Assembly: GCA_002490775.1 (NCBI GenBank)
Contig: DKUR01000014.1
Span: forward strand, 1 to 41,515
Reading direction: 5' to 3'
Source of the DNA: Lachnospiraceae bacterium UBA7199
GTDB lineage: Bacteria; Bacillota; Clostridia; Lachnospirales; Lachnospiraceae
DNA: 41,515 nt
Part shown: one piece after another, positions 31,931 through 41,445 of the stretch
Layout of the letters: each line of letters begins with the position of its first letter
Numbering within the stretch: position 1 is the stretch's first letter
Notes under the pieces: generated by a model
What the model was told of the DNA's origin: nothing
Seen by the model: only the letters and a program-made list of their open reading frames with translations
The model's database searches: none
Program-made: the position numbers and the translations under genes

Positions 31931-33427
31931 CTAACTTATCTCCCGCGTTGCCATGTTCATGATTGCTTCCTGAGAAGCCTCTTCAATGCCGATTTCCCCG
32001 GTCTTCTTGCCTTCACACATAACCACAATACGGTCACTCATTCTCAATATCTCAGTCATTTCGGAAGAAATCATGATAATCGATTTCCCATCCTCTGCCA
32101 GTTTATTCATCAACTTATAGATCTCGTTCTTTGCGCCTACGTCAATACCCCTTGTAGGCTCATCAAATATCAGAATATCGCAGTTTCTTACCAGCCATTT
32201 TGCAATAACCACCTTTTGCTGATTACCGCCGGAAAGATTTACCACCAATTGATTAATGCTGGGTGTCTTGGTATCAAGAGAGTCTACATACTCCTGAGAA
32301 ACCTCCCTCTCAGCCTTCTTATCAATAAACAGGCCTTTCACATATTTTTCCAGTGTCGCCATAGTAGAATTCTCTGCAACTGTCTTCTGCACTACGATGC
32401 CATAACGCTTCCGATCTTCTGACAGGTAGCCGATACCGCATTTTACCGCATCTTCAGGGGAATTGATGGTTACCTTTTCCCCATTGATATAAATATCTCC
32501 GCTTTCCTTGGGATCGGCCCCAAAAATCGCTCTTGCAGTTTCTGTACGTCCTGCTCCCATAAGACCGGAAAATCCAAGGATCTCGCCCTTATGAAGTTCA
32601 AAACTTACATCCTGCACCATTCTGCCTGCATTTAAATGTTCCACCTTAAGGACTACGGGAGCATCCTTGGCAACCATGCTTTTCTGCTTAGGATCTTCAT
32701 AAATCACACGGCCTACCATCATGTTAATGATATCGTCCTTGGTACACTCCTCTGTAATCAAGGTTCCTACATAGGTGCCGTCACGCATGACTGTCACACG
32801 ATCCGTAATCACCTTGATCTCATCCATACGATGAGAAATATATACAATCCCCATTTGCTGCTTTCTTAAATCCCTGATAATTTTAAACAGCTCTTCTATT
32901 TCCGTCTCTGTAAGTGCTGCAGAGGGCTCATCGAAAACAATCACCTTTGCATCATGGGAAATTGCCTTTGCAATCTCACACATCTGCTGTTTTCCAACTG
33001 TCAAATTACTCATGGTCTCTGTAGGATCAATGTCAATATGAAGTCGGTCAAAAAGCTTTTTTGCTTCCTCATTCATTTTTTTATCATCAATGGCAATGCC
33101 CTTCTTAAACTCTCTGCCTATAAAAATATTTTGTGCAACCGTCAAATGCCCCAGCATATTTAATTCCTGATGCACAATAACAACGCCGGCACTCTGCGCT
33201 TCCCTTGTATTATGGAACTCGACCTCTTTTCCCTCGTAGATGATCGTCCCTGAATCTTTCTTGTAAATACCTGTAAGCACTTTCATCAGCGTGGATTTTC
33301 CCGCGCCATTTTCTCCCATCAGAGCGTGAACCTCGCCTTTTCTCACTTCAAAACTAACGTGGTCCAAAGCGTGTACTCCGGGGAAAAACTTATCAATTTC
33401 TTTCATTGTCAAGATTACTTCGCCCAT
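31931..33427 (-). CDS. Sugar ABC transporter ATPase (RbsA/MglA type, two domains)
   Basis: The 498-aa protein has two ABC domains in tandem. The N-terminal one has a full Walker A GENGAGKST (near residue 38) and signature LTVGKQQM. The C-terminal one has a degenerate Walker A GLMGAGRTE and signature LSGGNQQK with Walker B ILIFDEPTRGIDVG. This one-working-site plan is normal for the family. It powers uptake through the two permeases encoded on either side. Confidence 0.95.
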   Translation of the reverse strand: MGEVILTMKEIDKFFPGVHALDHVSFEVRKGEVHALMGENGAGKSTLMKVLTGIYKKDSGTIIYEGKEVEFHNTREAQSAGVVIVHQELNMLGHLTVAQNIFIGREFKKGIAIDDKKMNEEAKKLFDRLHIDIDPTETMSNLTVGKQQMCEIAKAISHDAKVIVFDEPSAALTETEIEELFKIIRDLRKQQMGIVYISHRMDEIKVITDRVTVMRDGTYVGTLITEECTKDDIINMMVGRVIYEDPKQKSMVAKDAPVVLKVEHLNAGRMVQDVSFELHKGEILGFSGLMGAGRTETARAIFGADPKESGDIYINGEKVTINSPEDAVKCGIGYLSEDRKRYGIVVQKTVAENSTMATLEKYVKGLFIDKKAEREVSQEYVDSLDTKTPSINQLVVNLSGGNQQKVVIAKWLVRNCDILIFDEPTRGIDVGAKNEIYKLMNKLAEDGKSIIMISSEMTEILRMSDRIVVMCEGKKTGEIGIEEASQEAIMNMATREIS

Positions 33428-33470
33428 ATTTTTACCTTCACCTTTCTGTACGTCTGGCTCTACTCACTCT

Positions 33471-34442
33471 CTAATTCCTTCTGCGTCTTGCAACAACGTC
33501 TGCATAAACTGCCACAATAACAATGATACCTGTAATAATAAGCTGGTAATCCTTTGAAAAATGAAGTGCCAGAATACCTTCCTGCAAAAGAGCGATGATA
33601 AACACGCCGATCACCGTACCGCCAATAGATGCAAGGCCGCCCGTCATGGAAGTACCTCCCATCACACAACCGGCAATCGCCTCATTATTGTACGAATCGC
33701 CATAACCGGGCTGAACCGTTGTATATGCTGCCACAAAGAAAATAGCGGCAATGCCCACAAGAATGCCGCAAATCACATATGCCAGCATTTCCCACTTTTT
33801 AACATTTACACCGGAAAGTCTCACTGCTTCTTTATTGCTTCCAAGGCTTAATATGTAACGTCCTGCCCTAGTTTTGTTCAATATTATGGAACAAATAACC
33901 GCAAAGACAAGGAATATCACAAGACCTACCGGAAAATTTCCCACCTTAACCAAGTTACGGAACCATCCTTGTTCTGATGTCCCCTGGGGCCAGCTTACCG
34001 ACTGGGTTTTGGTAAATACGCTTGCCACACCCTTTGCAATATTCATGCTTGCCATAGAAACAATAAAAGGAGGTACCGACCAATATGCCACAAGATAGCC
34101 GTTAAATATACCAAAAAGAGTTCCAACAAGGATACTGATTACAAGGCTTAAAGCCACCGGCACGCCATAGGATGTCAGGCAGTAGCCGGACACCAGCGCC
34201 GAGCAGAACATCACCGGTCCAATTGAAAAATCAATTCCTCCCGTAGCAATAACAAATGTTACTCCCAGCGATAAAAAACCCAGAAAATAAGCATAGTTAA
34301 GTGCGCTTAAAATTCTTGGAAGCCCTGCAAAATTATCGCCAAATACTGTAAAAAATACGTACATTAAAATCAATACGCCGCACAATATGATTCTGTTAAA
34401 ACCAAGTTTTTCCACAATTGGATTATGTTTTATTTTTTCCAA
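33471..34442 (-). CDS. Second sugar ABC transporter permease (RbsC family)
   Basis: The 323-aa permease resembles the one at 30917-31918 in plan (GGIDFSIGPVMF and GGTSMTGGLASIGGTVIGV) but is clearly different in sequence. The best start is TTG at 34442, with GGAGG seven bases upstream; the TTG at 34457 lies before that site. It is the first transport gene after fucI, following a 160-base gap with competing hairpins. Confidence 0.92.
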   Translation of the reverse strand: MEKIKHNPIVEKLGFNRIILCGVLILMYVFFTVFGDNFAGLPRILSALNYAYFLGFLSLGVTFVIATGGIDFSIGPVMFCSALVSGYCLTSYGVPVALSLVISILVGTLFGIFNGYLVAYWSVPPFIVSMASMNIAKGVASVFTKTQSVSWPQGTSEQGWFRNLVKVGNFPVGLVIFLVFAVICSIILNKTRAGRYILSLGSNKEAVRLSGVNVKKWEMLAYVICGILVGIAAIFFVAAYTTVQPGYGDSYNNEAIAGCVMGGTSMTGGLASIGGTVIGVFIIALLQEGILALHFSKDYQLIITGIIVIVAVYADVVARRRRN

Positions 34443-34513
34443 TTTCTTTCCTCCCAATTCCAGATACAGCTTTTATTAAGCATATCAAAAATACAGGTCA
34501 TTACAATTCTGCT

Positions 34514-34569
34514 ATGGAATTTACGAAATTCCATCACAGGAAAGCTTTTTCAGGCTTTCCTATGATGGA
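34514..34569. repeat. Two overlapping hairpins between fucI and the transporter genes
   Basis: ATGGAATTT (34514-34522) pairs with AAATTCCAT (34526-34534). A 16-bp stem pairs 34530-34545 with 34554-34569, with one G-T pair. They share bases 34530-34534, so only one can form. There is no T-run, so this looks like an RNA control or processing site rather than a simple terminator. Confidence 0.6.
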
Positions 34570-34619
34570 GCTTTTTAGGCTCGTAATTCCACCGTTCTTA
34601 TAGGGCCTGTGTAAAAATA

Positions 34620-36422
34620 TTATTTGATTGTCTTATACATGGGACCGTATGCGCCACATGCTCTGTAATCCTGACCTTCTCTGTCCATACCAAAAGCATT
34701 CCATGCTGACGGACGGAAAATCTTTTCTTTCGGAACATTATGCATACATACCGGAATTCTCAAAATAGAAGCAAGGGTTATAATATCAGCTCCAATGTGC
34801 CCATAACTGATAGCTCCATGATTAGCGCCCCAATTATTCATTACATCATAAGCAGTCTTAAAATATCCTTCTCCCGTACATCTGGGTGCAAACCAAGTGC
34901 AGGGCCATGTATAGTCCGTACGTTTCCAGAGTGTATCAGAAACATCTTCCGGAAGATGTACTGTCCATCCTTCTGCAATCTGAAGAACAGGGCCAAGATT
35001 CTTTACAAGATTCAAGCGGATCATAGTAACAGGCATTTCTGCTTTGGTCTCAAATCTGGAAGAAAATCCGCCTCCCCTGAAATATCCATTATCTGCTGCA
35101 CACCATTCGGTAGCCTTTAAGATTGCTTCCTGATCTTCCTCGGTCACCTCATACCAAGGCTTCATCACACCATTGCCATCTGCGTCTTTTGCCTCGCCGC
35201 AGGCATCCAGACATGCTGCGCCTGAGTTGATCAGGTGAATAAAACCGTCTGCATCCTTTGCATGTCCTTCAATGTCATATCCGGTCACTCTCTTAACCGC
35301 ATCACCGCTCCAATAGGTACGCACATCTGCAAAAATCTGTGCCCGGTTGGTAAGCAGCTTCATAAACAGCATTCCAAGTCCATTTAAAACATCATTTTCT
35401 GTTGCAAGGATATAAGGCTCCCTTGCTCCATTCCAGTCAAAGGAAGTGTTAAGCAATGCTTCCGGGAAATCACAGTTCGGGTAAAAATCTGTCCATTGAC
35501 GCTGTCCCTGGAACCCTGCTGCAATCGCATTATGCCCCACCATTTCTTCTTCACGTCCTTCTGGAAGATTCGGGTTCCCATTCATTAAATCCTTAATGAT
35601 CACCATCATCTTCACTACAAATTCCCATGATTTTTCTTTTTCTTCATCGGAATCTTTTACAAAGTCAGGATTTTTATCATATCCTTCCCTGCATTTTTCT
35701 TTTGTCCATTTTAATGCTTTTTCATATTCTGCCTTGTCATATATTTCTTCTGTCATTCGACGGATAATTTCCACTTCATCTACAGATTCCACACGCATAC
35801 CAAGATATTCTTCTATAAAGGCAGGATCAATAATAGAACCGCCTATACCCATTGTCACGGAACCGATCTGCAAATATGACTTTCCACGCATGGTAGCTGC
35901 TGCAACAGCCGCACGTCCAAAACGAAGCAGCTTTTCCTTTACGTCTTCCGGAATAGAAGTGTCATCAGCTTCCTGCACCTCATGTCCATAAATTCCAAAA
36001 GCCGGAAGTCCTTTCTGAGCATGAGTTGCCAGCACAGATGCCAAGTATACTGCACCGGGACGCTCTGTTCCATTAAATCCCCATACAGCCTTAATTGTCA
36101 TGGGATCCATATCCATTGTTTCAGAACCATAGCACCAGCAAGGCGTTACCGTTACGGTAATATCCACACCTTCTTTTTTAAATTTTGCTGCGCAGGCTGC
36201 TGCCTCACCTACACGTCCAATGGTGGTATCAGCAATCACCACTTTCACCGGCTCGCCATTTGAATACTTTAAATTTTCTTCAAATAATTTGGCTGCGGAC
36301 TTTGCCATATTCATCGTCTGATCCTCTAATGATTCTCTGACTTTAAGAGCTCCCCTGCGTCCATCAATCGTAGGTCTGATGCCAATTACCGGATAATCTC
36401 CCACTAACCTGTTTTTTGCCAT
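34620..36422 (-). CDS. fucI: L-fucose isomerase
   Basis: The 600-aa enzyme turns L-fucose into L-fuculose and needs Mn2+. It is close to the usual length (591 in E. coli) and carries family stretches such as VGDYPVIGIRPTIDGRRGAL at the start, GGSIIDPAFIEEYLGMRVES and GHNAIAAGFQGQRQWTDFYP. The end has NWGANHGAISYGHIGAD. It is the first gene of the fucose operon and is divergent from an AraC regulator. AAGGAGG lies seven bases before the ATG. D-arabinose is a common side substrate of this family. Confidence 0.96.
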   Translation of the reverse strand: MAKNRLVGDYPVIGIRPTIDGRRGALKVRESLEDQTMNMAKSAAKLFEENLKYSNGEPVKVVIADTTIGRVGEAAACAAKFKKEGVDITVTVTPCWCYGSETMDMDPMTIKAVWGFNGTERPGAVYLASVLATHAQKGLPAFGIYGHEVQEADDTSIPEDVKEKLLRFGRAAVAAATMRGKSYLQIGSVTMGIGGSIIDPAFIEEYLGMRVESVDEVEIIRRMTEEIYDKAEYEKALKWTKEKCREGYDKNPDFVKDSDEEKEKSWEFVVKMMVIIKDLMNGNPNLPEGREEEMVGHNAIAAGFQGQRQWTDFYPNCDFPEALLNTSFDWNGAREPYILATENDVLNGLGMLFMKLLTNRAQIFADVRTYWSGDAVKRVTGYDIEGHAKDADGFIHLINSGAACLDACGEAKDADGNGVMKPWYEVTEEDQEAILKATEWCAADNGYFRGGGFSSRFETKAEMPVTMIRLNLVKNLGPVLQIAEGWTVHLPEDVSDTLWKRTDYTWPCTWFAPRCTGEGYFKTAYDVMNNWGANHGAISYGHIGADIITLASILRIPVCMHNVPKEKIFRPSAWNAFGMDREGQDYRACGAYGPMYKTIK

Positions 36423-36520
36423 TTGATAACCTCCTTATACATAATAAATAATAATTCTCGTTTCTATAGCATTGGTCTTGTAAATATGTAACAAAACTTC
36501 TTGCCTTACCGTTACTTTTT

Positions 36521-36526
36521 ATTATA
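36521..36526 (-). promoter_or_regulatory. Likely -10 box of the fucI promoter, weak -35
   Basis: A perfect TATAAT lies on the minus strand at 36526-36521, about 100 bases before fucI. The -35 area reads only TTTTGT at 17-base spacing. A good -10 with a poor -35 suggests the promoter needs an activator, fitting the divergent AraC gene. Confidence 0.5.
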
Positions 36527-36530
36527 TAGA

Positions 36531-36559
36531 ATGACAAATAAAAACAAAAGTGATATACT
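36531..36559 (+). promoter_or_regulatory. Promoter of the AraC regulator next to fucI
   Basis: ATGACA (36531-36536) and TATACT (36554-36559) are 17 bases apart and lead to the AraC start at 36620. The -35 of this promoter is only a few bases from the fucI -10 box, so the two promoters share their control region. Confidence 0.6.
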
Positions 36560-36619
36560 ATAAAAAAATAGTAAAATATTCACTTGTTTATTATCAGTTC
36601 ATATATAGGAGTAGTTTTA

Positions 36620-37477
36620 ATGAAATATCTTGATTACAAAGAACACCGGGAGCAGGGAACTTTTAATTTCCCGATCGCTTTTTATCATGTTAATTTTCAC
36701 AGCCCCCGGTATCACATGCCATATCACTGGCATCACCACTATGAAATTCTCCGCATCATATCCGGTGCCTTTCACCTGACACTTGACAGCAATACCAGAA
36801 GCTACCATGAAGGAGATGTTGTTTTTATTACTGACGGGATGCTTCATGGGGGAAATCCAGAGGACAATACCTGCATTTATGACTGTATTGTTTTTGATCT
36901 TCAGATTCTCATGAAAAATAACCATGTTTGTTCAAAATCCATACATGATATAATGAATCATAAAATCATAATCAATACGCTGCTTTCCAAAAACAATTCC
37001 TCTATTCTGCCTATCGTGGATAACCTTACCCAGGCTTTGTCATGCAAACATACCGGTTATGAATTTATGACGCAGGGTTACCTTTATCAGCTTCTCGGCA
37101 CTGTTTTAGAAGAGCATCTTTATCAGGAAAACATTTATGATATGACGGAGTCCAGGCGCCTGGATTCCATAAAAGAGGTTCTCACTTACATTTCCGAAAA
37201 CTACAACCAAAATATCAGCCTCGATATGCTGTCAAAAATTGCAGGCATGAATTCCAAATACTTCTGCCGCTACTTCCGCAGTATGATGGAAAGAACACCG
37301 ATTGATTACCTGAATTACTACAGGATTGAATGTGCCTGTGAAATGCTTTCCACTAAAAATATTTCTGTCAAGGAAGCCGCCATTTCCTGTGGATTCAATG
37401 ATGAAAGCTACTTTATTAAAACATTCAGCAAATACAAGGGGATCACACCAAAACAATTTACGAAAAAACAATTTTAA
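36620..37477 (+). CDS. AraC family regulator, likely activator of the fucose operon
   Basis: The 285-aa protein has an N-terminal cupin sugar-sensing domain (PYHWHHHYEILRIISGAFHL; residues about 15-130) and a C-terminal double AraC HTH (NISLDMLSKIAGMNSKYFCR, then AAISCGFNDESYFIKTFSKY). ATG at 36620 is chosen because AGGAG lies eight bases before it. It is divergent from fucI and their promoters overlap. It probably activates the fucose operon in the presence of L-fucose or a product. Confidence 0.92.
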   Translation: MKYLDYKEHREQGTFNFPIAFYHVNFHSPRYHMPYHWHHHYEILRIISGAFHLTLDSNTRSYHEGDVVFITDGMLHGGNPEDNTCIYDCIVFDLQILMKNNHVCSKSIHDIMNHKIIINTLLSKNNSSILPIVDNLTQALSCKHTGYEFMTQGYLYQLLGTVLEEHLYQENIYDMTESRRLDSIKEVLTYISENYNQNISLDMLSKIAGMNSKYFCRYFRSMMERTPIDYLNYYRIECACEMLSTKNISVKEAAISCGFNDESYFIKTFSKYKGITPKQFTKKQF

Positions 37478-37498
37478 CTGATAATCAGGGGAGGGGTT

Positions 37499-38023
37499 AT
37501 GAAACCAAAACGTTTTTTATCTTTTTTTATTGTCTTTCTTCTTATATTAATATCCACAAGTGCCTGCGGCCGTAAGAAAGAAGAAACTGCATCCATATGT
37601 CCCTTTGCGGAAGTTTTTTGGGAAGATACTATAGACGACGTTCTTCATGCAGAAGGAACTGCTTATTCCACCTACGACTCTGTCTATGGCGGAACCTGCT
37701 ATACATTTCCCAAGGAATATGAAGGCTATAATGGAACCATCAAGTATATGTTTGATGGGGAAAATCAGTTGATGTGCGTTGCCTGGGCCTATGGCTGTGA
37801 AAGCGAAAAAGAATTGCTGGAGCTTTATGACACTATCAACACTTCTGTCAATGGCATTTATGGAGAAAGCAGCTATGGCGCCAATCATCCCGGAAATTAC
37901 GGAAATGTCTGGTACCTTGAAAGCGGCGACATCGTCCTGACCACCATGATCACTTCAGAAAACAAAGCACTGCAATATGCTTATCTTCATCCTCTTGTCT
38001 CTAAGGATACAACGATTAAATAA
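37499..38023 (+). CDS. Small lipoprotein of unknown role
   Basis: The 174-aa protein has a signal peptide and lipobox ending STSAC (Cys23). The mature part has repeated Gly/Tyr-rich stretches (YDSVYGGTCYTF) and four more cysteines. I do not recognise a family. It lies 21 bases after the AraC gene with a strong GGGGAGGGG site, so it may be co-transcribed. A sensor or binding role at the cell surface is possible but unproven. Confidence 0.75.
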   Translation: MKPKRFLSFFIVFLLILISTSACGRKKEETASICPFAEVFWEDTIDDVLHAEGTAYSTYDSVYGGTCYTFPKEYEGYNGTIKYMFDGENQLMCVAWAYGCESEKELLELYDTINTSVNGIYGESSYGANHPGNYGNVWYLESGDIVLTTMITSENKALQYAYLHPLVSKDTTIK

Positions 38024-38042
38024 CCACTGCTTCCTTAGAGAC
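37997..38042. repeat. 11-bp inverted repeat over the lipoprotein stop codon
   Basis: GTCTCTAAGGA (37997-38007) and TCCTTAGAGAC (38032-38042) pair perfectly over a 24-base loop that holds the lipoprotein stop codon. It could stabilise the mRNA end or act as a two-way terminator, but no T-run follows on either strand. Confidence 0.5.
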
Positions 38043-38092
38043 TCCAACGGATACACAGCAGCAGGACATGCCGCCAAATGCAAATTAACTGA

Positions 38093-39109
38093 TTATTTTG
38101 TTACAATCTCACCATTTAAATCCCAGAGATCTTCCCATCCTTTTGCGCCTTCCCACAAAAATACCTGTCCTTTCACCAGACGACAGTTTTTATCTTCCTT
38201 TGCAATTGCTTCCATTTCCTCTTTTGTGAGGGGATCTTCCACAGCACACTTTAAATTAGAAATGTACTGATCTGGTTTCACTGAAAAAGGAATTGGAATC
38301 TGGCCTCTTTGTACCGCCCATTTCAAGCAGATTACTGCTGGATGTACCTGATGGTTTTTTGCTGCCTCTGCAACTGCCGGCAGCTGTGTATCCACTACAT
38401 CTTCCGCCGTTCTGTCTCTTTCCGGCCTTGAAGGAGAGCCGATAGGACAATAGCCAATGGGCAGAATGTCATGTGCTTTGGCGTACTCAAATAACTCTGG
38501 CTGCTGAAAAGAAGGATGCAGCTCCATCTCCAATGCTGCTGGTTTTATTCTGCAAAGAGGCAGTACCGCTTCCAGCTTTGGAATGGTCATATTACTCATG
38601 CCAATATAGCGCACCAGCCCTTTGTCCACCAACTCCTCACACTGATGCCATGCTGTCATAAACTCATCCACCGAAAAAGGTCTCGAATCGGGATTTCTGG
38701 CATCCCCATCGCACCCAGGTGCATGATAGTTTGGAAAGGGCCAGTGGACAAAATATAAATCAAGATATTCAAGTCCTAAATCTGACAGACTCTTCCCACA
38801 GGATTCTAATACTTCCCCTTCCCCATGCATATCATTCCATACTTTAGAGGTAACAAACAGTTCTTTTCTCTCCACTACCTTTTCGGAAAAAATCCTATGC
38901 AGAACTTTTCCGATTTCCTCCTCATTCTGATAAACAGATGCACAGTCAATCAGGCGATAGCCATATTTAATTGCACCATAAACCGCCTCTGAAACTTTTT
39001 CCGCACCATATTTATCTGAGCCAAAGGTCCCAAGTCCCATGCAGGGAATCTCTTCTCCACTGCTTAATATTCTCCGGGGAATTTTATTTTGGTCAATTTT
39101 ATTCTCCAT
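38093..39109 (-). CDS. Aldo/keto reductase
   Basis: The 338-aa enzyme reduces aldehydes or ketones with NAD(P)H. The catalytic tetrad is visible: Asp and Tyr in LIDCASVYQNEEE, Lys in VTSKVWN and His in LYFVHWP. ATG at 39109 is chosen because GAGGAAAG precedes it; the upstream in-frame start has no such site. It is the second gene of a pair with an alcohol dehydrogenase and lies close to the fucose locus. Lactaldehyde reduction is one possible job, since no FucO is present. The substrate is not fixed by the sequence. Confidence 0.9.
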   Translation of the reverse strand: MENKIDQNKIPRRILSSGEEIPCMGLGTFGSDKYGAEKVSEAVYGAIKYGYRLIDCASVYQNEEEIGKVLHRIFSEKVVERKELFVTSKVWNDMHGEGEVLESCGKSLSDLGLEYLDLYFVHWPFPNYHAPGCDGDARNPDSRPFSVDEFMTAWHQCEELVDKGLVRYIGMSNMTIPKLEAVLPLCRIKPAALEMELHPSFQQPELFEYAKAHDILPIGYCPIGSPSRPERDRTAEDVVDTQLPAVAEAAKNHQVHPAVICLKWAVQRGQIPIPFSVKPDQYISNLKCAVEDPLTKEEMEAIAKEDKNCRLVKGQVFLWEGAKGWEDLWDLNGEIVTK

Positions 39110-39166
39110 GCTTTCCTCATTTCCACACTGATTTTCACTTATTCGAAACCACAGTGCTTTCACACA

Positions 39167-40228
39167 TTAATCATTAAAAACCACAGCGACTTTGCCGCAT
39201 TGCCCACCAGCCATCAAACGGTACGCTTCATCTGCTTTCTCAATAGGGAATTCATGGGTAATCAAATCTTCCGGATGAATATTCCAGCGAACCAGGCGTT
39301 CTACTAATTCCTCCATCCTCCACAATGACGTTACCCAGGAACCATAAATTGTCTTCTGTCCATGAATAATGTCAGGACTGGGATTAAAGGTGCAGGTCCC
39401 GCCTTCTCCTACAAAAGCAATCTTTCCCCATTCTCTGGTTGCCCGGATTGCCAACTGCCTTCCTGCATCATTTGCCGAAGCGTCAATTGCTCTCTCTACG
39501 CCTTTTCCTCCGGTCACTTTCAGAATCTCTTCTAATGTATTTTCGCCAGGCTTAAACACATAATCCACCAGTCCCAGCTTCTTTGCCAGTTCAATCCGGT
39601 AATCATTCATTTCCACGCCAATCAGCTTATCGGCACCCATAGCCTTTGCCAGCATCAAAGCTGCCAGTCCTACCGGTCCAAGTCCGGTAACCAAAACAGC
39701 ATCATTGCCACAAATACCAATTTTTTCAATTGCCTCATATACTGTTCCAAAGCCACATGCTACCTGAGCCCCATCCTTATAAGTAAGTTCATCTGGCAAT
39801 GCAATCAAATCCTTCTCCTCTGCCAGAATATAAGGAGCCATACCTCCGTTCCTCTGCCAGCCATAAGCCTGACGGAATTTGCTTTTACAGGATATGTAGT
39901 ATCCTCTCCTGCAATCGTTGCAAACACCGCAGCCTGAAATATGGTACACGATTACTCTGTCTCCTTTTTTAAAACGACGCAGCCCCTCACCTTCCTTTAT
40001 AATAATACCGCAGGGTTCATGTCCTGCCGCCATACCCGGAATATAGCCTTCCGGTCCTTTTCCCGTATGCTCCCTGTAAATACAACGGATATCACTTCCA
40101 CAGATCGTACTTGCCTTGGTTTGAATCAAGACCTGTCCATATCCCGGTTCCGGCACCTCAAACTCTTTCATTTCCACCGTACTGTTGCCAGGCAGAATTG
40201 CCCCCTTCATCATCATTTTTACTGCCAT
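39167..40228 (-). CDS. Zinc-dependent alcohol/polyol dehydrogenase (MDR family)
   Basis: The 353-aa enzyme has the catalytic zinc site ICGSD and GHEPCG, the full four-cysteine structural zinc loop (GCGVCNDCRRGYYISC) and the NAD(H) motif GLGPVGL. Unlike the BMC alcohol dehydrogenase it has no N-terminal encapsulation helix, so it acts in the cytoplasm. ATG at 40228 has GAGGG upstream. It comes before the aldo/keto reductase gene and is divergent from an AraC regulator. Likely substrates are sugar alcohols or diols; which one is unknown. Confidence 0.9.
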   Translation of the reverse strand: MAVKMMMKGAILPGNSTVEMKEFEVPEPGYGQVLIQTKASTICGSDIRCIYREHTGKGPEGYIPGMAAGHEPCGIIIKEGEGLRRFKKGDRVIVYHISGCGVCNDCRRGYYISCKSKFRQAYGWQRNGGMAPYILAEEKDLIALPDELTYKDGAQVACGFGTVYEAIEKIGICGNDAVLVTGLGPVGLAALMLAKAMGADKLIGVEMNDYRIELAKKLGLVDYVFKPGENTLEEILKVTGGKGVERAIDASANDAGRQLAIRATREWGKIAFVGEGGTCTFNPSPDIIHGQKTIYGSWVTSLWRMEELVERLVRWNIHPEDLITHEFPIEKADEAYRLMAGGQCGKVAVVFND

Positions 40229-40447
40229 AATTTCCCTCTCTTTCCGCACTTTACTTGTGCTGCAAACTCTATACTTTTATTATAAAACTTTTCCTTAAAT
40301 ATTTAAGTAGCATTTCTGCCATTTTATTCTATAAAATGTCGTGTTTTTGCAGATTTTATGATATAATTGCTAAAGCAAAAAATTTCGGACAACATGGAGC
40401 ATTTTCCTGTCCCCCGGACTTACAGACTGAGAAAGGTTGAGTTATTT

Positions 40448-41299
40448 ATGAAAACGCTATACACAGATATGGATATACATTTTTCTATGGACGGTGTTCC
40501 CATCCAGGCACTGAATATCGTCTTTGAACACTTTAATCATGCAATTCCTTCTCACAGCCACGGAAGCAGATGCTATGAAATACATTATATTCCTTATGGC
40601 TACGGAAAGCTGAAATCTGAAGGAATCTATTATGACATTACACCGAATACACTTTATGTCACCGGCCCTCATATAGAACATGCCCAGGCTCCAGTGCCGC
40701 CGGATCTGATGCAGGAATACTGCATTTACCTGAAAATCAGAAATATCTCCCGAAAAAAACCTTCATCTGTTCTTGATGCCTTTATTTCCACCCCTTTCTG
40801 GATTGGACAAGATTCTCAGGGAATCCATGCGCTTATGAAGCAGCTTTTTGATGAGCTGGCACATCGATATACCGGCTACCAGAATCAGGTTGAACTGCTT
40901 TTATCCCAACTACTGATCTATGTCGTCCGCAATTACGAGCAATGTCAGATTTCCAAGACCTCTTTTTCCAAAAACAATCTGGCAGATTCAAAATCCGTTA
41001 TCATTGAAGAATATTTTCTCTATGAATATGCTTCTCTTTCTTTGAACAGCCTTGCTAACAAATTAAAACTCAGTCCCAGACAAACCCAGCGCCTTCTAAA
41101 TGAGTATTATGGAAAAACATTTCAACAAAAAAAAGTGGAAGCCAAAATGTCTGCTGCGGCCATTTTACTTTCCGACAAATCCCAAAGCATCACTGCTATT
41201 GCTGAATCGCTGGGCTATTCCTCTGCTGAACATTTTTCATCTGCCTTTCGGAAATATTACCAGACAAGTCCCAGAGAATATCGGAAACAGGTTCAGTAA
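40448..41299 (+). CDS. AraC family regulator of the dehydrogenase/reductase pair
   Basis: The 283-aa protein has an N-terminal cupin domain (SHGSRCYEIHYIPYG and YVTGPHIEHAQ) and a C-terminal double HTH (LSLNSLANKLKLSPRQTQRL, then AESLGYSSAEHFSSAFRKYY). ATG at 40448 fits best, with AAAGG 11 bases before it; the upstream ATGs have no site. It is divergent from the alcohol dehydrogenase gene, so it probably controls it. A TATAAT lies at 40362-40367 upstream. Confidence 0.88.
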   Translation: MKTLYTDMDIHFSMDGVPIQALNIVFEHFNHAIPSHSHGSRCYEIHYIPYGYGKLKSEGIYYDITPNTLYVTGPHIEHAQAPVPPDLMQEYCIYLKIRNISRKKPSSVLDAFISTPFWIGQDSQGIHALMKQLFDELAHRYTGYQNQVELLLSQLLIYVVRNYEQCQISKTSFSKNNLADSKSVIIEEYFLYEYASLSLNSLANKLKLSPRQTQRLLNEYYGKTFQQKKVEAKMSAAAILLSDKSQSITAIAESLGYSSAEHFSSAFRKYYQTSPREYRKQVQ

Positions 41300-41327
41300 G
41301 CAAATCGGTTCCCCATATTAGAGACAT

Positions 41328-41366
41328 ATCATAAGGATGTCAGACTTTGCCAGCCATCCTTATGAT
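41328..41366. repeat. Perfect 12-bp inverted repeat between convergent genes
   Basis: ATCATAAGGATG (41328-41339) and CATCCTTATGAT (41355-41366) pair over 15 bases. It lies 28 bases after the AraC stop. There is no T-run in the rightward sense, so terminator function for the AraC gene is only possible. Confidence 0.55.
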
Positions 41367-41406
41367 AAGAAAAAGGATCTTGCGGGAACAAAGCCTGCAA
41401 GGTCCT
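41367..41406 (-). terminator. Terminator of the leftward gene at the right edge
   Basis: On the minus strand a 13-bp stem (41406-41394 with 41386-41374, two imperfect pairs) has a 7-base loop and runs into a T-rich tail (TTTTTCTT). It lies about 40 bases after the stop of the partial gene. Confidence 0.75.
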
Positions 41407-41445
41407 GAATTTAACTTTTCATTCTGTTGTTTCCTTTGTCCGTAA

